A DNA stretch of 25,085 nucleotides from a virus. The notes beneath the pieces were generated by a model, which was given only the letters and a program-made list of their open reading frames with translations, searched no databases and was not told the origin of the DNA. A program made the translations under genes and the position numbers. Positions within the stretch are counted from its first letter, which is position 1. Every line of letters begins with the position of its first letter. Below are positions 1 through 6,495 of the stretch, piece after piece. Where the stretch lies: positions 1 through 25,085 of IMG/VR virus record IMGVR_UViG_3300028569_000161. One strand, given 5' to 3'.

Positions 1-1
1 C

Positions 2-610
2 CCTGATAAGATAACTGATTTGGTTTATGATGATAAAGGTTTGGAGGATGGTTATCACAGATTAATTGCTGCCAAAATATTGAAAAAACCAAGATTTACT
101 TACAGATTAGTTGAGAACCTACAAGAATCCATAAGAAGAATATTAAGGGAAGAACTGGAACCAAAATGGAACACCGAAAACAAATATGATTACCAACACG
201 GGTTCTGTCATTACTTTGCTTACAACATTATTGGTAGATTAAAAAAACTATACCCAAATAAAAACATTAGATACTACTTAATACTGGCCGATGAGGTTTA
301 TGATTATGACGAGGGGGAAGTAGAACAATCATATTTAATTCACGCTTACATAAAGATAGACGATTTATATTTAGACTCCAATGGATTTGCAACAGAAGAT
401 GAAATAGAAAAAAGAACCCAGGATTGGTATGATGGACAATTAGAAGAACTACCAGAAGATTATAGAATAGATATTTGGCACGATGAATATAATAAAATAC
501 CTAAATATTTTCTTAACAATCAATTCTGCAATACTGGTATAATTAAAAAAGATATAGAAACATTCTTATCATACCCAGAAGTAAGAGAATTATTAAAGAT
601 TATAGATTAG
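2..610 (+). CDS. Partial protein with ParB-like DGYHR motif and papain-like Cys/His features
   Basis: The reading frame is open to the left edge, so the 5' end is missing; the first in-frame start-like codon is a TTG at 20, but the frame continues upstream. Near the visible N terminus, LEDGYHRLIAAKIL resembles the DGxHRxxAxK motif of ParB/Srx-like domains, which bind nucleotide or DNA. Further on, HGFCHYFAYNI and LIHAYIKIDDLYLDSNGF give a Cys ... His ... Asp arrangement as in papain-like or transglutaminase-like cysteine enzymes, with the His-x-D-G layout typical of that fold. The middle segment LQESIRRILREELE resembles the leader peptides of later genes. A good terminator follows 30 bases after the stop. 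The ParB-like and cysteine-enzyme readings come from short motifs only, so the function is open. Confidence 0.75.
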   Translation, partial: PDKITDLVYDDKGLEDGYHRLIAAKILKKPRFTYRLVENLQESIRRILREELEPKWNTENKYDYQHGFCHYFAYNIIGRLKKLYPNKNIRYYLILADEVYDYDEGEVEQSYLIHAYIKIDDLYLDSNGFATEDEIEKRTQDWYDGQLEELPEDYRIDIWHDEYNKIPKYFLNNQFCNTGIIKKDIETFLSYPEVRELLKIID

Positions 611-641
611 GTAAAAAGATTACAACATACTCACTCATTAC

Positions 642-670
642 AAAAGGAGACCTCACACGGTCTCCTTTTT
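642..670 (+). terminator. Rho-independent terminator
   Basis: GGAGACC (646-652) pairs perfectly with GGTCTCC (659-665) around a six-base loop, followed by a T run. It ends transcription of the gene stopping at 610. The A run before the stem may let it act on both strands. Confidence 0.85.
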
Positions 671-898
671 CATTCACTCATATATTCTAATCTTTTTACA
701 TGGGACAGAATAGTACACGTTTATTTTATATGTACCATTTTAGTTAAAATTGTCCCCCCATTTAATATGGGTCCCCCAGTATAAGTAACCAATAATGTAC
801 ACAAATATAATAACACATTTGGTATAATGTTATGGTACAACTATCCAGACATACTTTGTACCAAAGTTATATTTTAATGTTGTATTGATATTATATTT
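671..898. other. AT-rich non-coding stretch
   Basis: No open frame of coding character is seen. It holds the imperfect inverted repeat TTTGGTATAATG ... ACTTTGTACCAAAG, with TTTGTACCAAA itself nearly palindromic, and short C runs (CCCCCCA, GTCCCCCAG). This could be a promoter or operator region for the RNA candidate that follows, but no promoter box is clear enough to call. Confidence 0.4.
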
Positions 899-902
899 TG
901 GT

Positions 903-1020
903 GTCGTAGACCGACAAGAAGTGGAGTGTGGTAATGAAAGGGATTACTAATTATATCTTGATTGCAAGGTTAAACCTTGCGTAAGTGATATAAAACATAA
1001 TCCCCACATTTTACCACTTG
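903..1020 (+). ncRNA. Candidate structured RNA with four nested helices
   Basis: Perfectly complementary segments nest in order: GTGGTAA (928-934) with TTACCAC (1011-1017); GGGATTA (940-946) with TAATCCC (998-1004); TTATATC (951-957) with GATATAA (987-993); GCAAGGT (964-970) with ACCTTGC (974-980). A small GTCG/CGAC hairpin (903-906/912-915) precedes them. Internal loops of about 5-6 bases separate the helices. There is no coding frame here and G+C is higher than in neighbouring intergenic sequence. Further weak pairings downstream (CACTAAAT near 1071, ATTAGTG near 1109) suggest the RNA could extend to about 1130. It matches no tRNA or tmRNA layout, and I cannot assign a family. An inverted repeat acting in DNA, such as an origin element, is the main alternative. 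Confidence 0.5.
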
Positions 1021-1149
1021 ATTTTGTGTTATTAGTTGTGTAGATTTAAAGGGTCAATTGTTTAAGGATCCACTAAATGGGTCGTTGAAGATGTCTTTTT
1101 AATGATCTATTAGTGAACTACTAACAACATAAATGTCTGTACCTGGCTT

Positions 1150-1362
1150 ATGAACTATAACGTACCTTTTTTACTGGGAAATAGATATAGTAAAAAAAGT
1201 GGTCCTCTAGGTACCTACAGAGGGGATAAATCGATGTTCTACATACCTACAACAATGATTGCGGTGGTAGAAAGTGGGAACTATAGAGTGGTAAAAAGTG
1301 GGGAAGGGGATTGTGTTGCGTGTGAGTCATACACTTTTTTTTCAAAAAAACAAGAAATTTAA
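1150..1362 (+). CDS. Doubtful small ORF, 70 residues
   Basis: An ATG-initiated frame of 70 codons with no recognised domain. The product is basic and Gly/Ser/Tyr-rich. Its codon use (GTG, GGG, CTA) is less A/T-biased at third positions than the tagged genes downstream, and no ribosome-site or TATTTAT element precedes it. It sits between the structured RNA candidate and the HNH gene. It could be a small accessory gene of that mobile-looking segment or a chance frame in non-coding sequence. Confidence 0.25.
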   Translation: MNYNVPFLLGNRYSKKSGPLGTYRGDKSMFYIPTTMIAVVESGNYRVVKSGEGDCVACESYTFFSKKQEI

Positions 1363-1437
1363 CATTTTTTTATTAACAAAATCCTTTATAATAACCCCAA
1401 TATCGGTATATTTATTAACAAATACGGTTAATAACTA

Positions 1438-2058
1438 ATGGAAAAAAAGTGTAATAAATGTGATATTGTAAAAAATATTGAGGAATTTCAGAAATGTTCT
1501 GAATGTAAAGATGGTTATAGAAACGCGTGTAGAGAATGTAGGAAAGAAATTTCAACTTTATGGAGACAAAATAACCCAGACGCATATAAAAAATGGGTGG
1601 AAAATAATAGTGAATATGATAAAGAAAGAAAAAAAAATCATTACGAACAAAATAAAGAAACTTACATTAATCGATCAACTAATTATCGTAAGGATAATTT
1701 AGATAAAGTAAATCGATGGGTTAGGGATTATCGTAAAAAAAGATTTTCAGAAGACGAGGTTTTTAAAATGACATTTACAGTTAGAAGTCGTATTAGAAAT
1801 TTACTAAAATTAAAAAATGAATTAAAACTTGGTAAGACGTTTGAACTAATTGGTTGTTCACCCCAAGAATTAACTAAACATATAGAAAATCAATTTACAG
1901 ATGGGATGTCTTGGGATAACCACGGTGAGTGGCATATAGATCATATTATTCCATTAGCGAGTGCTAAAACAAAAGAAGATTTAATAAAATTGTGTCATTA
2001 CACAAACCTACAACCACTGTGGGCTAACGACAACCTAAAGAAAGGTAAAAGGATATGA
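1438..2058 (+). CDS. HNH homing-type endonuclease
   Basis: A 206-residue protein with the full layout of phage free-standing HNH nucleases. An N-terminal zinc-ribbon-like part has four CxxC-type cysteine pairs (C5/C8, C20/C23, C31/C34). A long basic linker with repeated Asn-Tyr-Lys segments follows. The C-terminal HNH domain shows GEWHIDHIIPLASA, then LCHYTNLQPLWANDNLKKG, where WHIDHI supplies the first His pair and the NLQPLW...N part supplies the central Asn and helix. Such enzymes nick or cut DNA and spread themselves between phage genomes. The start ATG lies directly after AT-rich sequence with no clear ribosome site. The stop overlaps the next start (ATGA at 2055-2058), so the following small gene is probably co-translated. 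The nuclease may be mobile together with the flanking non-coding RNA-like sequence, but no intron boundary could be defined. Confidence 0.93.
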   Translation: MEKKCNKCDIVKNIEEFQKCSECKDGYRNACRECRKEISTLWRQNNPDAYKKWVENNSEYDKERKKNHYEQNKETYINRSTNYRKDNLDKVNRWVRDYRKKRFSEDEVFKMTFTVRSRIRNLLKLKNELKLGKTFELIGCSPQELTKHIENQFTDGMSWDNHGEWHIDHIIPLASAKTKEDLIKLCHYTNLQPLWANDNLKKGKRI

Positions 2059-2330
2059 ACACTGTACTAGACATTTTTAATCCCCAAGTTACTAAATCAG
2101 CAAGTACCATAACTGTGACATATTGTCACGACTTATATTCTGGCACGTGTACCTACAATGAAACGGTACTTCAAGGCACCAAGTTCAAGCAACGTGTGAA
2201 TATATTAACAAATACAGATATGGGGGATGTAATAGAATACCTATACAAGACTGGGGAAGTAACTGGTCCCCAGGATTTAGAAAGAATATCATATCTTATT
2301 CAAACACATTCAAGAGCACAGATAGAATAA
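2055..2330 (+). CDS. Small unknown protein translationally coupled to the HNH gene
   Basis: A 91-residue frame whose ATG overlaps the stop of the HNH gene in an ATGA arrangement, the usual sign of translational coupling. No domain is recognised. The first half is predicted beta-rich (STITVTYCHDLYSGTCTYNE, two Cys) and the second half looks helical (DMGDVIEYLYKTGEV ... DLERISYLIQTHSRAQIE), reminiscent of a small DNA-binding or regulatory protein. Base use is richer in C and G than in the tagged genes. The coupling makes a real gene likely; its role next to a homing nuclease is unknown. Confidence 0.6.
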   Translation: MNTVLDIFNPQVTKSASTITVTYCHDLYSGTCTYNETVLQGTKFKQRVNILTNTDMGDVIEYLYKTGEVTGPQDLERISYLIQTHSRAQIE

Positions 2331-2339
2331 CTATGTACA

Positions 2340-2490
2340 CTTTTCAAAGTTAGTGTATATTTATTATAAGAGTTCATTTTCCCCACAGTAGGGAATTAGT
2401 TGTTCAGTAACCCAGGTGGTACGTAAAGATCAAGATGAATCTTAAACAACCTAATTTCTAATCCCCCTCAAATGGGTGGGGAATTTTTCT
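2340..2490 (+). ncRNA. Hairpin-rich segment ending in a terminator
   Basis: Several helices lie in a row: ACACT ... AGTGT just after the upstream gene; GAATTAGTTGTT (from about 2391) against AACAACCTAATTTC (to about 2460) with one bulge; and AAGAT/ATCTT inside it. The segment ends in CCCC (2463-2466) pairing with GGGG (2478-2481) followed by ATTTTTC. It could be the structured 3' end of the HNH transcript or a small separate RNA. No coding frame is present. Confidence 0.35.
2461..2489 (+). terminator. Probable rho-independent terminator
   Basis: TCCCC (2462-2466) pairs with GGGGA (2478-2482), followed by TTTTT. It probably ends the HNH operon transcript. Confidence 0.55.
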
Positions 2491-2668
2491 ATGTCTTATA
2501 TTTTTATAAGGTAGGTCGGAGTTTACCCTCTGCAATCCCCAAGTGTGAGACTGAACCCGTCGTCGGGATTACCATAGACAATACAAAGGTACATATAATA
2601 ATTGAGACTTCCTAATGGTCGGGTAAATTTATTTACCACCACCAAACAATTAGTGGATTATTATATAT

Positions 2669-2679
2669 GACAATATGAC
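2669..2679 (+). repeat. GACANTNTGAC repeat, copy 1
   Basis: GACAATATGAC, followed one base later by the palindrome TAGGGGACCCCTA. Confidence 0.5.
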
Positions 2680-2728
2680 ATAGGGGACCCCTACCATCAT
2701 ATTACCCCCTCCCCCCCCCATACCTACT

Positions 2729-2739
2729 GACATTATGAC
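2729..2739 (+). repeat. GACANTNTGAC repeat, copy 2
   Basis: GACATTATGAC, 60 bases after copy 1, followed directly by CGGGGGCCCCTCCGG. Confidence 0.5.
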
Positions 2740-2770
2740 CGGGGGCCCCTCCGGTATCCCCCCTATATAG

Positions 2771-2781
2771 GACATTCTGAC
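2771..2781 (+). repeat. GACANTNTGAC repeat, copy 3
   Basis: GACATTCTGAC, 42 bases after copy 2. Its first base is the last base of the palindrome CCTATATAGG, and a GGGGGG run follows. Confidence 0.5.
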
Positions 2782-2890
2782 AGGTAGAAAGGGGGGCTCA
2801 ATCCCAAAAATGAAGTATTCGTAAAAAAATTTCTAAAAAAAATTTTGGGAAAATCCGGTTTATGTTTCCACCATTATTATAACGTGGGTA

Positions 2891-2897
2891 TATTTAT
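2891..2897 (+). promoter_or_regulatory. TATTTAT start-proximal element for 2903
   Basis: TATTTAT with five bases before the ATG. First of about twenty such elements in the window; see the finding on this motif. Confidence 0.55.
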
Positions 2898-2902
2898 CTT
2901 AT

Positions 2903-3526
2903 ATGAAAAGGATTATAAGATTAACAGAATCAGATTTGATTAGATTTGTCAGACGAATTATCAACGAGGAAACATCTGGTCTTGGAGATTTTGTTGGGAC
3001 CTTAAAATCAAACTTTAATATTTCAGATGAGTTGGTCGATTTTGTTAGTGACTTTATTCAAAAATCAGATTGTAATAAAATAGAATTTACAAAATTTAAA
3101 TATCCTGCCTTAGGGGCTGCTTTACATAATGGGGTGTTAATTAATAATATGGTTCTTAATAGTTCATTGGAACTTACTTTGTTTGTCATATTTCACGAGA
3201 TTGCCCATCAGTACCAGTATAAGAAATATGGTATTGAAAAAATGTATGAATTTTATAACAATGAAATATCGGTTGTTGATACCGCCAAGTTTATGAAGGA
3301 AGTGGAAATGGTTGCCGATAATTTTGCATCCCGAAAAATTAGAGAACTACAAAAAATGGGATTGATTGATAGAAACTACGTACCAATTGAAATGTATAAA
3401 ACCGTTCCTGAAACCCAACTTGTTCATTTCATTAATAGTATTAGATCACAATTAAGGTCTAATAATATTACTTCTCAGGATGACATTAGTGAGTTTTATT
3501 ATAACTTGATAAAAGGCAACCTCTAA
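2903..3526 (+). CDS. Leader-bearing HExxH zinc metalloprotease-like protein
   Basis: A 207-residue protein. Residues 1-23 form the long type of shared leader (MKRIIRLTESDLIRFVRRII followed by NEE), predicted to be an amphipathic basic helix. The body has FHEIAHQY at 97-104 (H98, E99, H102), a classic zinc-binding and catalytic HExxH. A second motif, EVEMVADNFA at 133-142, fits the downstream Glu ligand helix of gluzincin-type peptidases. Together these make a metal-dependent peptidase likely, though the substrate is unknown and the protein is short for a secreted protease. There is no signal peptide. Inference: if the leader directs the protein to the phage head, the enzyme could act inside the virion or be delivered into the host at infection. 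Confidence 0.88.
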   Translation: MKRIIRLTESDLIRFVRRIINEETSGLGDFVGTLKSNFNISDELVDFVSDFIQKSDCNKIEFTKFKYPALGAALHNGVLINNMVLNSSLELTLFVIFHEIAHQYQYKKYGIEKMYEFYNNEISVVDTAKFMKEVEMVADNFASRKIRELQKMGLIDRNYVPIEMYKTVPETQLVHFINSIRSQLRSNNITSQDDISEFYYNLIKGNL

Positions 3527-3625
3527 TTTATTAATTACCCCCCATTTAATTAAGTGTGGAGTTTTTACAATATGTAAAGTAAAATCCTTCTAATCTTTAA
3601 AGTCGACCCCCTCTATAAAATAACC

Positions 3626-3659
3626 TCCAAAGTCAAAAAAAAAATTTTTGGAATTTTTT
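3626..3659 (+). terminator. Weak AT-rich terminator-like hairpin
   Basis: TCCAAA (3626-3631) pairs with TTTGGA (3647-3652), with A-run/T-run pairing inside, followed by TTTTTT. Upstream at 3538-3568 is a worn copy of the CCCC...GGGG terminator type (CCCCCCA ... TGTGGAG then TTTTT). Confidence 0.4.
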
Positions 3660-3672
3660 CTGGAAATTCAGG

Positions 3673-3679
3673 TATTTAT
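3673..3679 (+). promoter_or_regulatory. TATTTAT element for 3696
   Basis: TATTTAT, 16 bases before the chosen ATG. Confidence 0.45.
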
Positions 3680-3695
3680 TATTAAAGAATATATT

Positions 3696-4190
3696 ATGAA
3701 AAAAACTATACGCCTTACAGAATCAGATTTAACTAGAATTGTTAAACGAACAATTATGGAACTTGATAGGTCAACGTATTATAATGCGGCCGATGTTGCC
3801 GGTGAAAGAGGTTATAATAAACTATCTAATAAATTTCGTGAACACGGAAAAGAATTTGGTTTAAATCAAGAAAGGGATAATTGTTGTTTTATTGTTAACG
3901 TTAGAGGTGATGAAAAAATTCTAAATGTAAGAATTATAAGTGTTGAAAGTAACCCTAATTATTCTATGGACTTTGTTTTAAAAGCGGAGAATATTGATAC
4001 TGGAGCACCAATAATTTTTAACATAAATAAATTTCCTGGGAAAATGGAGTTTTATTTGAATGGGGATTATTCTTCGTTACCACAAACAAGAAAAGACGCT
4101 AAAAAAGTTTTGAAAGCGTTTGACAATGTTGGTATTGGAGTAGACGACATTGACTTAAGGTCAATATCATATGATGATAGTGGTTTTTAA
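3696..4190 (+). CDS. Leader-bearing unknown protein
   Basis: I start at the ATG at 3696 rather than an in-frame ATG at 3648, because it gives the canonical leader MKKTIRLTESDLTRIVKRTI with MEL after it, and the earlier start lies upstream of the TATTTAT element within a terminator-like hairpin. The 164-residue protein then has a charged helical part (GERGYNKLSNKFREHGKEFG) and a beta-rich middle (NCCFIVNVRGDEKILNVRII), and ends acidic (VGIGVDDIDLRSISYDDSGF). No family is recognised. A strong terminator follows within 20 bases of the stop, so this is a single-gene transcription unit. Confidence 0.85.
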   Translation: MKKTIRLTESDLTRIVKRTIMELDRSTYYNAADVAGERGYNKLSNKFREHGKEFGLNQERDNCCFIVNVRGDEKILNVRIISVESNPNYSMDFVLKAENIDTGAPIIFNINKFPGKMEFYLNGDYSSLPQTRKDAKKVLKAFDNVGIGVDDIDLRSISYDDSGF

Positions 4191-4210
4191 ATAATAAAGC
4201 AATTAATGTA

Positions 4211-4243
4211 AAAACCCCATTCCAAATAAGAGTGGGGTTTTTT
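4211..4243 (+). terminator. Rho-independent terminator
   Basis: AAAACCCCA (4211-4219) pairs with TGGGGTTTT (4233-4241) and continues into a T run. Confidence 0.88.
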
Positions 4244-4254
4244 ATTTCCCCTTA

Positions 4255-4261
4255 TATTTAT
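4255..4261 (+). promoter_or_regulatory. TATTTAT element for 4268
   Basis: TATTTAT, six bases before the ATG and directly after the preceding terminator, so it must serve this gene alone. Confidence 0.6.
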
Positions 4262-4267
4262 CTTTAT

Positions 4268-4597
4268 ATGAAAATTATTATCACTGAAAACCAAAATTAT
4301 CTTCTTAGACGAGTACAACAATTTATTGAGATTGTTGAAACGCGTATTGATGACTATGAAATGAGTGAAGATAATGCTTGGTGGTGTCGTAATGATAATC
4401 CTACTTCATTTTATGAAAGTTTTATAGATAGAACTATTGATGAATTTATTAGTCAGAACTGGGATTTCTTTCACGATGATTCTGATAAGGGTGGGGCAAA
4501 TATGGATATCAGCCTATTAAATAATATTGTTGAAGAGAACTACGGAAATTACATTATAAATATGTTTGTTCGTAAGTGTGATCAATCTCGTTGGTAA
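4268..4597 (+). CDS. Leader-bearing small unknown protein
   Basis: Start at 4268, not the in-frame ATG at 4232, which would lie inside the terminator. The 109-residue product opens with the short leader MKIIITENQNYLLRRVQQF. The rest is acidic and aromatic (DNAWWCRNDNPTSFYESF, SQNWDFFHDDSDKGG) with several Cys and Trp and no recognised domain. It resembles the neighbouring genes at 5043 and 5366 in size, leader and acidity, suggesting a locally expanded set of small proteins. Confidence 0.82.
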   Translation: MKIIITENQNYLLRRVQQFIEIVETRIDDYEMSEDNAWWCRNDNPTSFYESFIDRTIDEFISQNWDFFHDDSDKGGANMDISLLNNIVEENYGNYIINMFVRKCDQSRW

Positions 4598-4641
4598 ATA
4601 ATTAAAATTCTTCCTTTCTTATTGGGGGTATAAACCGAACC

Positions 4642-4654
4642 CGGACTTCGTCCG
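4642..4654 (+). other. Small hairpin
   Basis: CGGAC-TTC-GTCCG, a compact stem just upstream of the terminator-like hairpin at 4667. It may be part of the 3' untranslated structure of the gene ending at 4597. Confidence 0.35.
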
Positions 4655-4666
4655 TGATTTTGTCTT

Positions 4667-4688
4667 GGTCCCTTGGCGACCGTTTTTT
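4667..4688 (+). terminator. Probable terminator
   Basis: GGTC (4667-4670) and GACC (4678-4681) flank a seven-base loop and are followed by TTTTTT (4683-4688). The stem is short, so this is moderate evidence. Confidence 0.5.
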
Positions 4689-4699
4689 GAAATGGCAAA

Positions 4700-4706
4700 T
4701 ATTTAT
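4700..4706 (+). promoter_or_regulatory. TATTTAT element for 4712
   Basis: TATTTAT, five bases before the ATG. Confidence 0.55.
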
Positions 4707-4711
4707 CCTAT

Positions 4712-4993
4712 ATGAAATCCCTAATTAAAGAAGATAATATGCTAACCGAAATTGTTGATTTATATTATGAGATACCAAAAAAATTTATAGATCAGCTGGG
4801 GTTTGAGTTGTATGATGAAAATGATTCCGTTTATATTCACGAAATTCATTTTGATACACAAAATGTTGTATTTTCTTTTTATACCAAAGAATCTTGGGGT
4901 GAAGAAGTACATTATGATGATAGTGTTATTATACCAGGTAGGTTTAATGGTTATGTTCTGGTCTCAATTAAAGATTTACCAAAAGGTGTATAA
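4712..4993 (+). CDS. Small unknown protein with leader-like N terminus
   Basis: A 93-residue acidic protein starting MKSLIKEDNMLTEIVDLYYE. The opening is a shortened variant of the leader (LIKE, then LTE). The remainder alternates short beta-like strands (NDSVYIHEIHFDTQNVVFSF, then SVIIPGRFNGYVLVSIKDL) and could be a small beta-sandwich. No family is recognised. A larger-frame overlap at 4803-5021 is a shadow and was not called. Confidence 0.75.
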   Translation: MKSLIKEDNMLTEIVDLYYEIPKKFIDQLGFELYDENDSVYIHEIHFDTQNVVFSFYTKESWGEEVHYDDSVIIPGRFNGYVLVSIKDLPKGV

Positions 4994-5042
4994 ATATTAT
5001 TTTAAGAAGACTAAACCCTAAGTATTTAAAATATATGAAATT

Positions 5043-5354
5043 ATGAAAATTGTTATAACCGAATCACAACTTGAATTTATTAGAAGATACAAGGTATTAG
5101 ATAGTCTTGTTTCCGAAGCAATAGAATTTGTATCCAGTCAAGACGATGTTTGTGATTATTCATTTAAAGATTTTTTTGAAGAAGTAAAATGGCAAGTATC
5201 AGATAAATACGAAATGTTGAACTTACCAAAAGATTTGGGTCCAGAAATTGCGCAAGATTGGGTTTCAGATAATTTTTACGGTCAAATAAAAGATTTTTAT
5301 GTTGCGTATGTAGAGCCAGATTGTGAAGACTATGATGAAGAAGATGATTATTAA
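5043..5354 (+). CDS. Leader-bearing small acidic protein
   Basis: A 103-residue protein opening with MKIVITESQLEFIRRYK. The body is acidic and predicted helical, and the C terminus is a strongly acidic tail (EPDCEDYDEEDDY). A degenerate TATTTAA lies at 5023-5029. An earlier ATG at 5035 is in another frame and stops after three codons (ATG AAA TTA TGA), immediately overlapping this start, so a stop-restart arrangement is possible but may be chance. Function unknown. Confidence 0.82.
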   Translation: MKIVITESQLEFIRRYKVLDSLVSEAIEFVSSQDDVCDYSFKDFFEEVKWQVSDKYEMLNLPKDLGPEIAQDWVSDNFYGQIKDFYVAYVEPDCEDYDEEDDY

Positions 5355-5365
5355 TATATTTTAAA

Positions 5366-5668
5366 ATGAAAATAGTAATTACTGAATCACAATATAATTT
5401 CTTAAGAAGACTTCCTGCTGTTGAGGAAGAACTTAATAGACATTTAAAACGAGTTGACCCAACAAAGTTTAACGATTTTCAAGATTATGTTTCATATCTT
5501 GCAACTGCTACATTAATTTATCTTTCAGATGAAATTATAGGTAGAGAGCTTCGCGGAGAAAAATATGATTTATATACCGAATTTAAGGACTACATTGTAT
5601 ATGGGTTAAGAAACGATATAAGAAAGATTTATGATAGTGGAAAACCTGGTAGTCTATTTTCTTTTTAA
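5366..5668 (+). CDS. Leader-bearing small protein
   Basis: A 100-residue protein whose leader MKIVITESQYNFLRRL is nearly identical to that of the gene just upstream (5043), 11 bases before. The rest is helical and mixed-charge (EEELNRHLKRVDPTKFNDFQ, then YLATATLIYLSDEIIG) and ends GKPGSLFSF. The pair looks like an old duplication in which the leader has been kept while the bodies diverged. No domain is recognised. Confidence 0.82.
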   Translation: MKIVITESQYNFLRRLPAVEEELNRHLKRVDPTKFNDFQDYVSYLATATLIYLSDEIIGRELRGEKYDLYTEFKDYIVYGLRNDIRKIYDSGKPGSLFSF

Positions 5669-5690
5669 AATTATTAACTATATAACAATT

Positions 5691-5870
5691 ATGGACAACG
5701 AACTAAAAGCACAGAGGTATAATCAACTAATGTATGAATATACAAAAACACAAAATCAAATCTCATCAATAAAAGGTGAGTCACTTGAATTAAATGAAAA
5801 CCAATTAAAAACCATTCGAGACCTAGAAAATAAATTAAGGTATCTTATGGAAACGGCTTCTCGTTTGTAA
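5691..5870 (+). CDS. Small coiled-coil protein without leader
   Basis: Start placed at 5691 (MDNELKAQRYNQLMYEYTKT) because the in-frame upstream part overlaps the end of the previous gene. The 59 residues are almost entirely helical with heptad-like spacing (NQISSIKGESLELNENQLKT, then IRDLENKLRYLMETASRL), suggesting a short coiled coil. It lacks the leader and lies 22 bases after the gene ending at 5668, so it is probably expressed from the same transcript. A terminator follows directly. Confidence 0.6.
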   Translation: MDNELKAQRYNQLMYEYTKTQNQISSIKGESLELNENQLKTIRDLENKLRYLMETASRL

Positions 5871-5877
5871 TTTAATT

Positions 5878-5904
5878 CCCCATTCCTATAGAGTGGGGTT
5901 TTTT
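5878..5904 (+). terminator. Rho-independent terminator
   Basis: CCCCA (5878-5882) pairs with TGGGG (5894-5898), followed by six T. Same design as the terminator at 4211. Confidence 0.85.
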
Positions 5905-5915
5905 ATTTCATAGAG

Positions 5916-5923
5916 TATTTATA
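5916..5923 (+). promoter_or_regulatory. TATTTATA element for 5928
   Basis: TATTTATA, four bases before the ATG and right after the terminator. Confidence 0.65.
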
Positions 5924-5927
5924 ATAT

Positions 5928-6476
5928 ATGAACATCATTATAACCGAACAACAACGTAAATTTATTACAGAAATAATTAAACTTGACATTAAGGTTGGAG
6001 ATGTAATTATGGGTGGTAAATTTAAAAACAAAAAAGTTATTATTAAAACCATTGGCAAAAATGAAAAGGGGGATATTACAATTAATGGAAAACCGTTATT
6101 AAGGTTTAGATTAATAAAAGAATCTGAACATCTTAAAGGGTTATTATCAGAACTTCCACCTTTTCTTAAAAGAAGGGTTACAATGGAAGATCTAGAATGG
6201 CTTGATAAAAGTATTACTGGGGTAATTCCGGGAACACCAACAAGAAGAGACTTTGATACTTTTTGTTACGATGTCCTTGGTGATTTGCTTCACGAATTTG
6301 TGGTGGAGAGAAAAGATGATGAGATTGACACAGTTGATAGTCCGGAATATTGTTTAGTGTATAGCGAAGATGGTTTTAATGAAGTTGCATCAATTTATTG
6401 GAAATTAATGCCATTTCTTAAAAAAAGATATGAGACAAGATTACGTAATGTTTATGAAAGGAAAACACAAAGATAA
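5928..6476 (+). CDS. Leader-bearing protein with small beta-barrel-like segment
   Basis: A 182-residue protein opening with MNIIITEQQRKFITEIIKL. Residues about 22-62 (VGDVIMGGKFKNKKVIIKTI, then GDITINGKPLLRFRLIKE) have the Gly- and Lys-rich pattern of an SH3/KOW-like small beta barrel. The C-terminal part is helical (MEDLEWLDKSITGVIPGTPT, then DVLGDLLHEFVVERKDDEID, then VASIYWKLMPFLKKRYETRL) and ends in a basic tail. No enzyme motif is seen. A nucleic-acid or protein-binding role would fit the barrel plus basic tail but is only a guess. Confidence 0.83.
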   Translation: MNIIITEQQRKFITEIIKLDIKVGDVIMGGKFKNKKVIIKTIGKNEKGDITINGKPLLRFRLIKESEHLKGLLSELPPFLKRRVTMEDLEWLDKSITGVIPGTPTRRDFDTFCYDVLGDLLHEFVVERKDDEIDTVDSPEYCLVYSEDGFNEVASIYWKLMPFLKKRYETRLRNVYERKTQR

Positions 6477-6483
6477 TTAGATA

Positions 6484-6491
6484 TATTTATA
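6484..6491 (+). promoter_or_regulatory. TATTTATA element for 6496
   Basis: TATTTATA, four bases before the ATG. Confidence 0.65.
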
Positions 6492-6495
6492 AATT

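Larger units (their letters stand above)
2491..2890. other. Non-coding region with palindromes, C/G runs and GACATTATGAC-like repeats
   Basis: About 400 bases without a gene. Visible structure: GGTA ... TACC (2510-2527); AATCCC/GGGATT (2534-2539/2565-2570) enclosing a CCCG/CGGG hairpin; GGTAAAT-TT-ATTTACC (2622-2637); TAGGGG-A-CCCCTA (2681-2693); a run of nine C (2711-2719); CCGGGGGCCCC; and the perfect palindrome CCTATATAGG (2762-2771). The 11-base repeats are listed separately. Such C/G runs are very unusual in this AT-rich sequence. A replication origin, packaging site or mobile-element edge are all possible; none can be shown from the sequence. Confidence 0.55.

Noticed and set aside
899-2500. 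Group I intron interrupting a gene
   Set aside because: HNH and RNA structure are present, but I found no P7/guanosine-site signature and no split exon on either side.
2510-2575. tRNA-like segment beginning GGTAGG and ending ATTACCA
   Set aside because: Acceptor pairing is only about five bases, the length is too short, and there is no proper T loop or anticodon arm.
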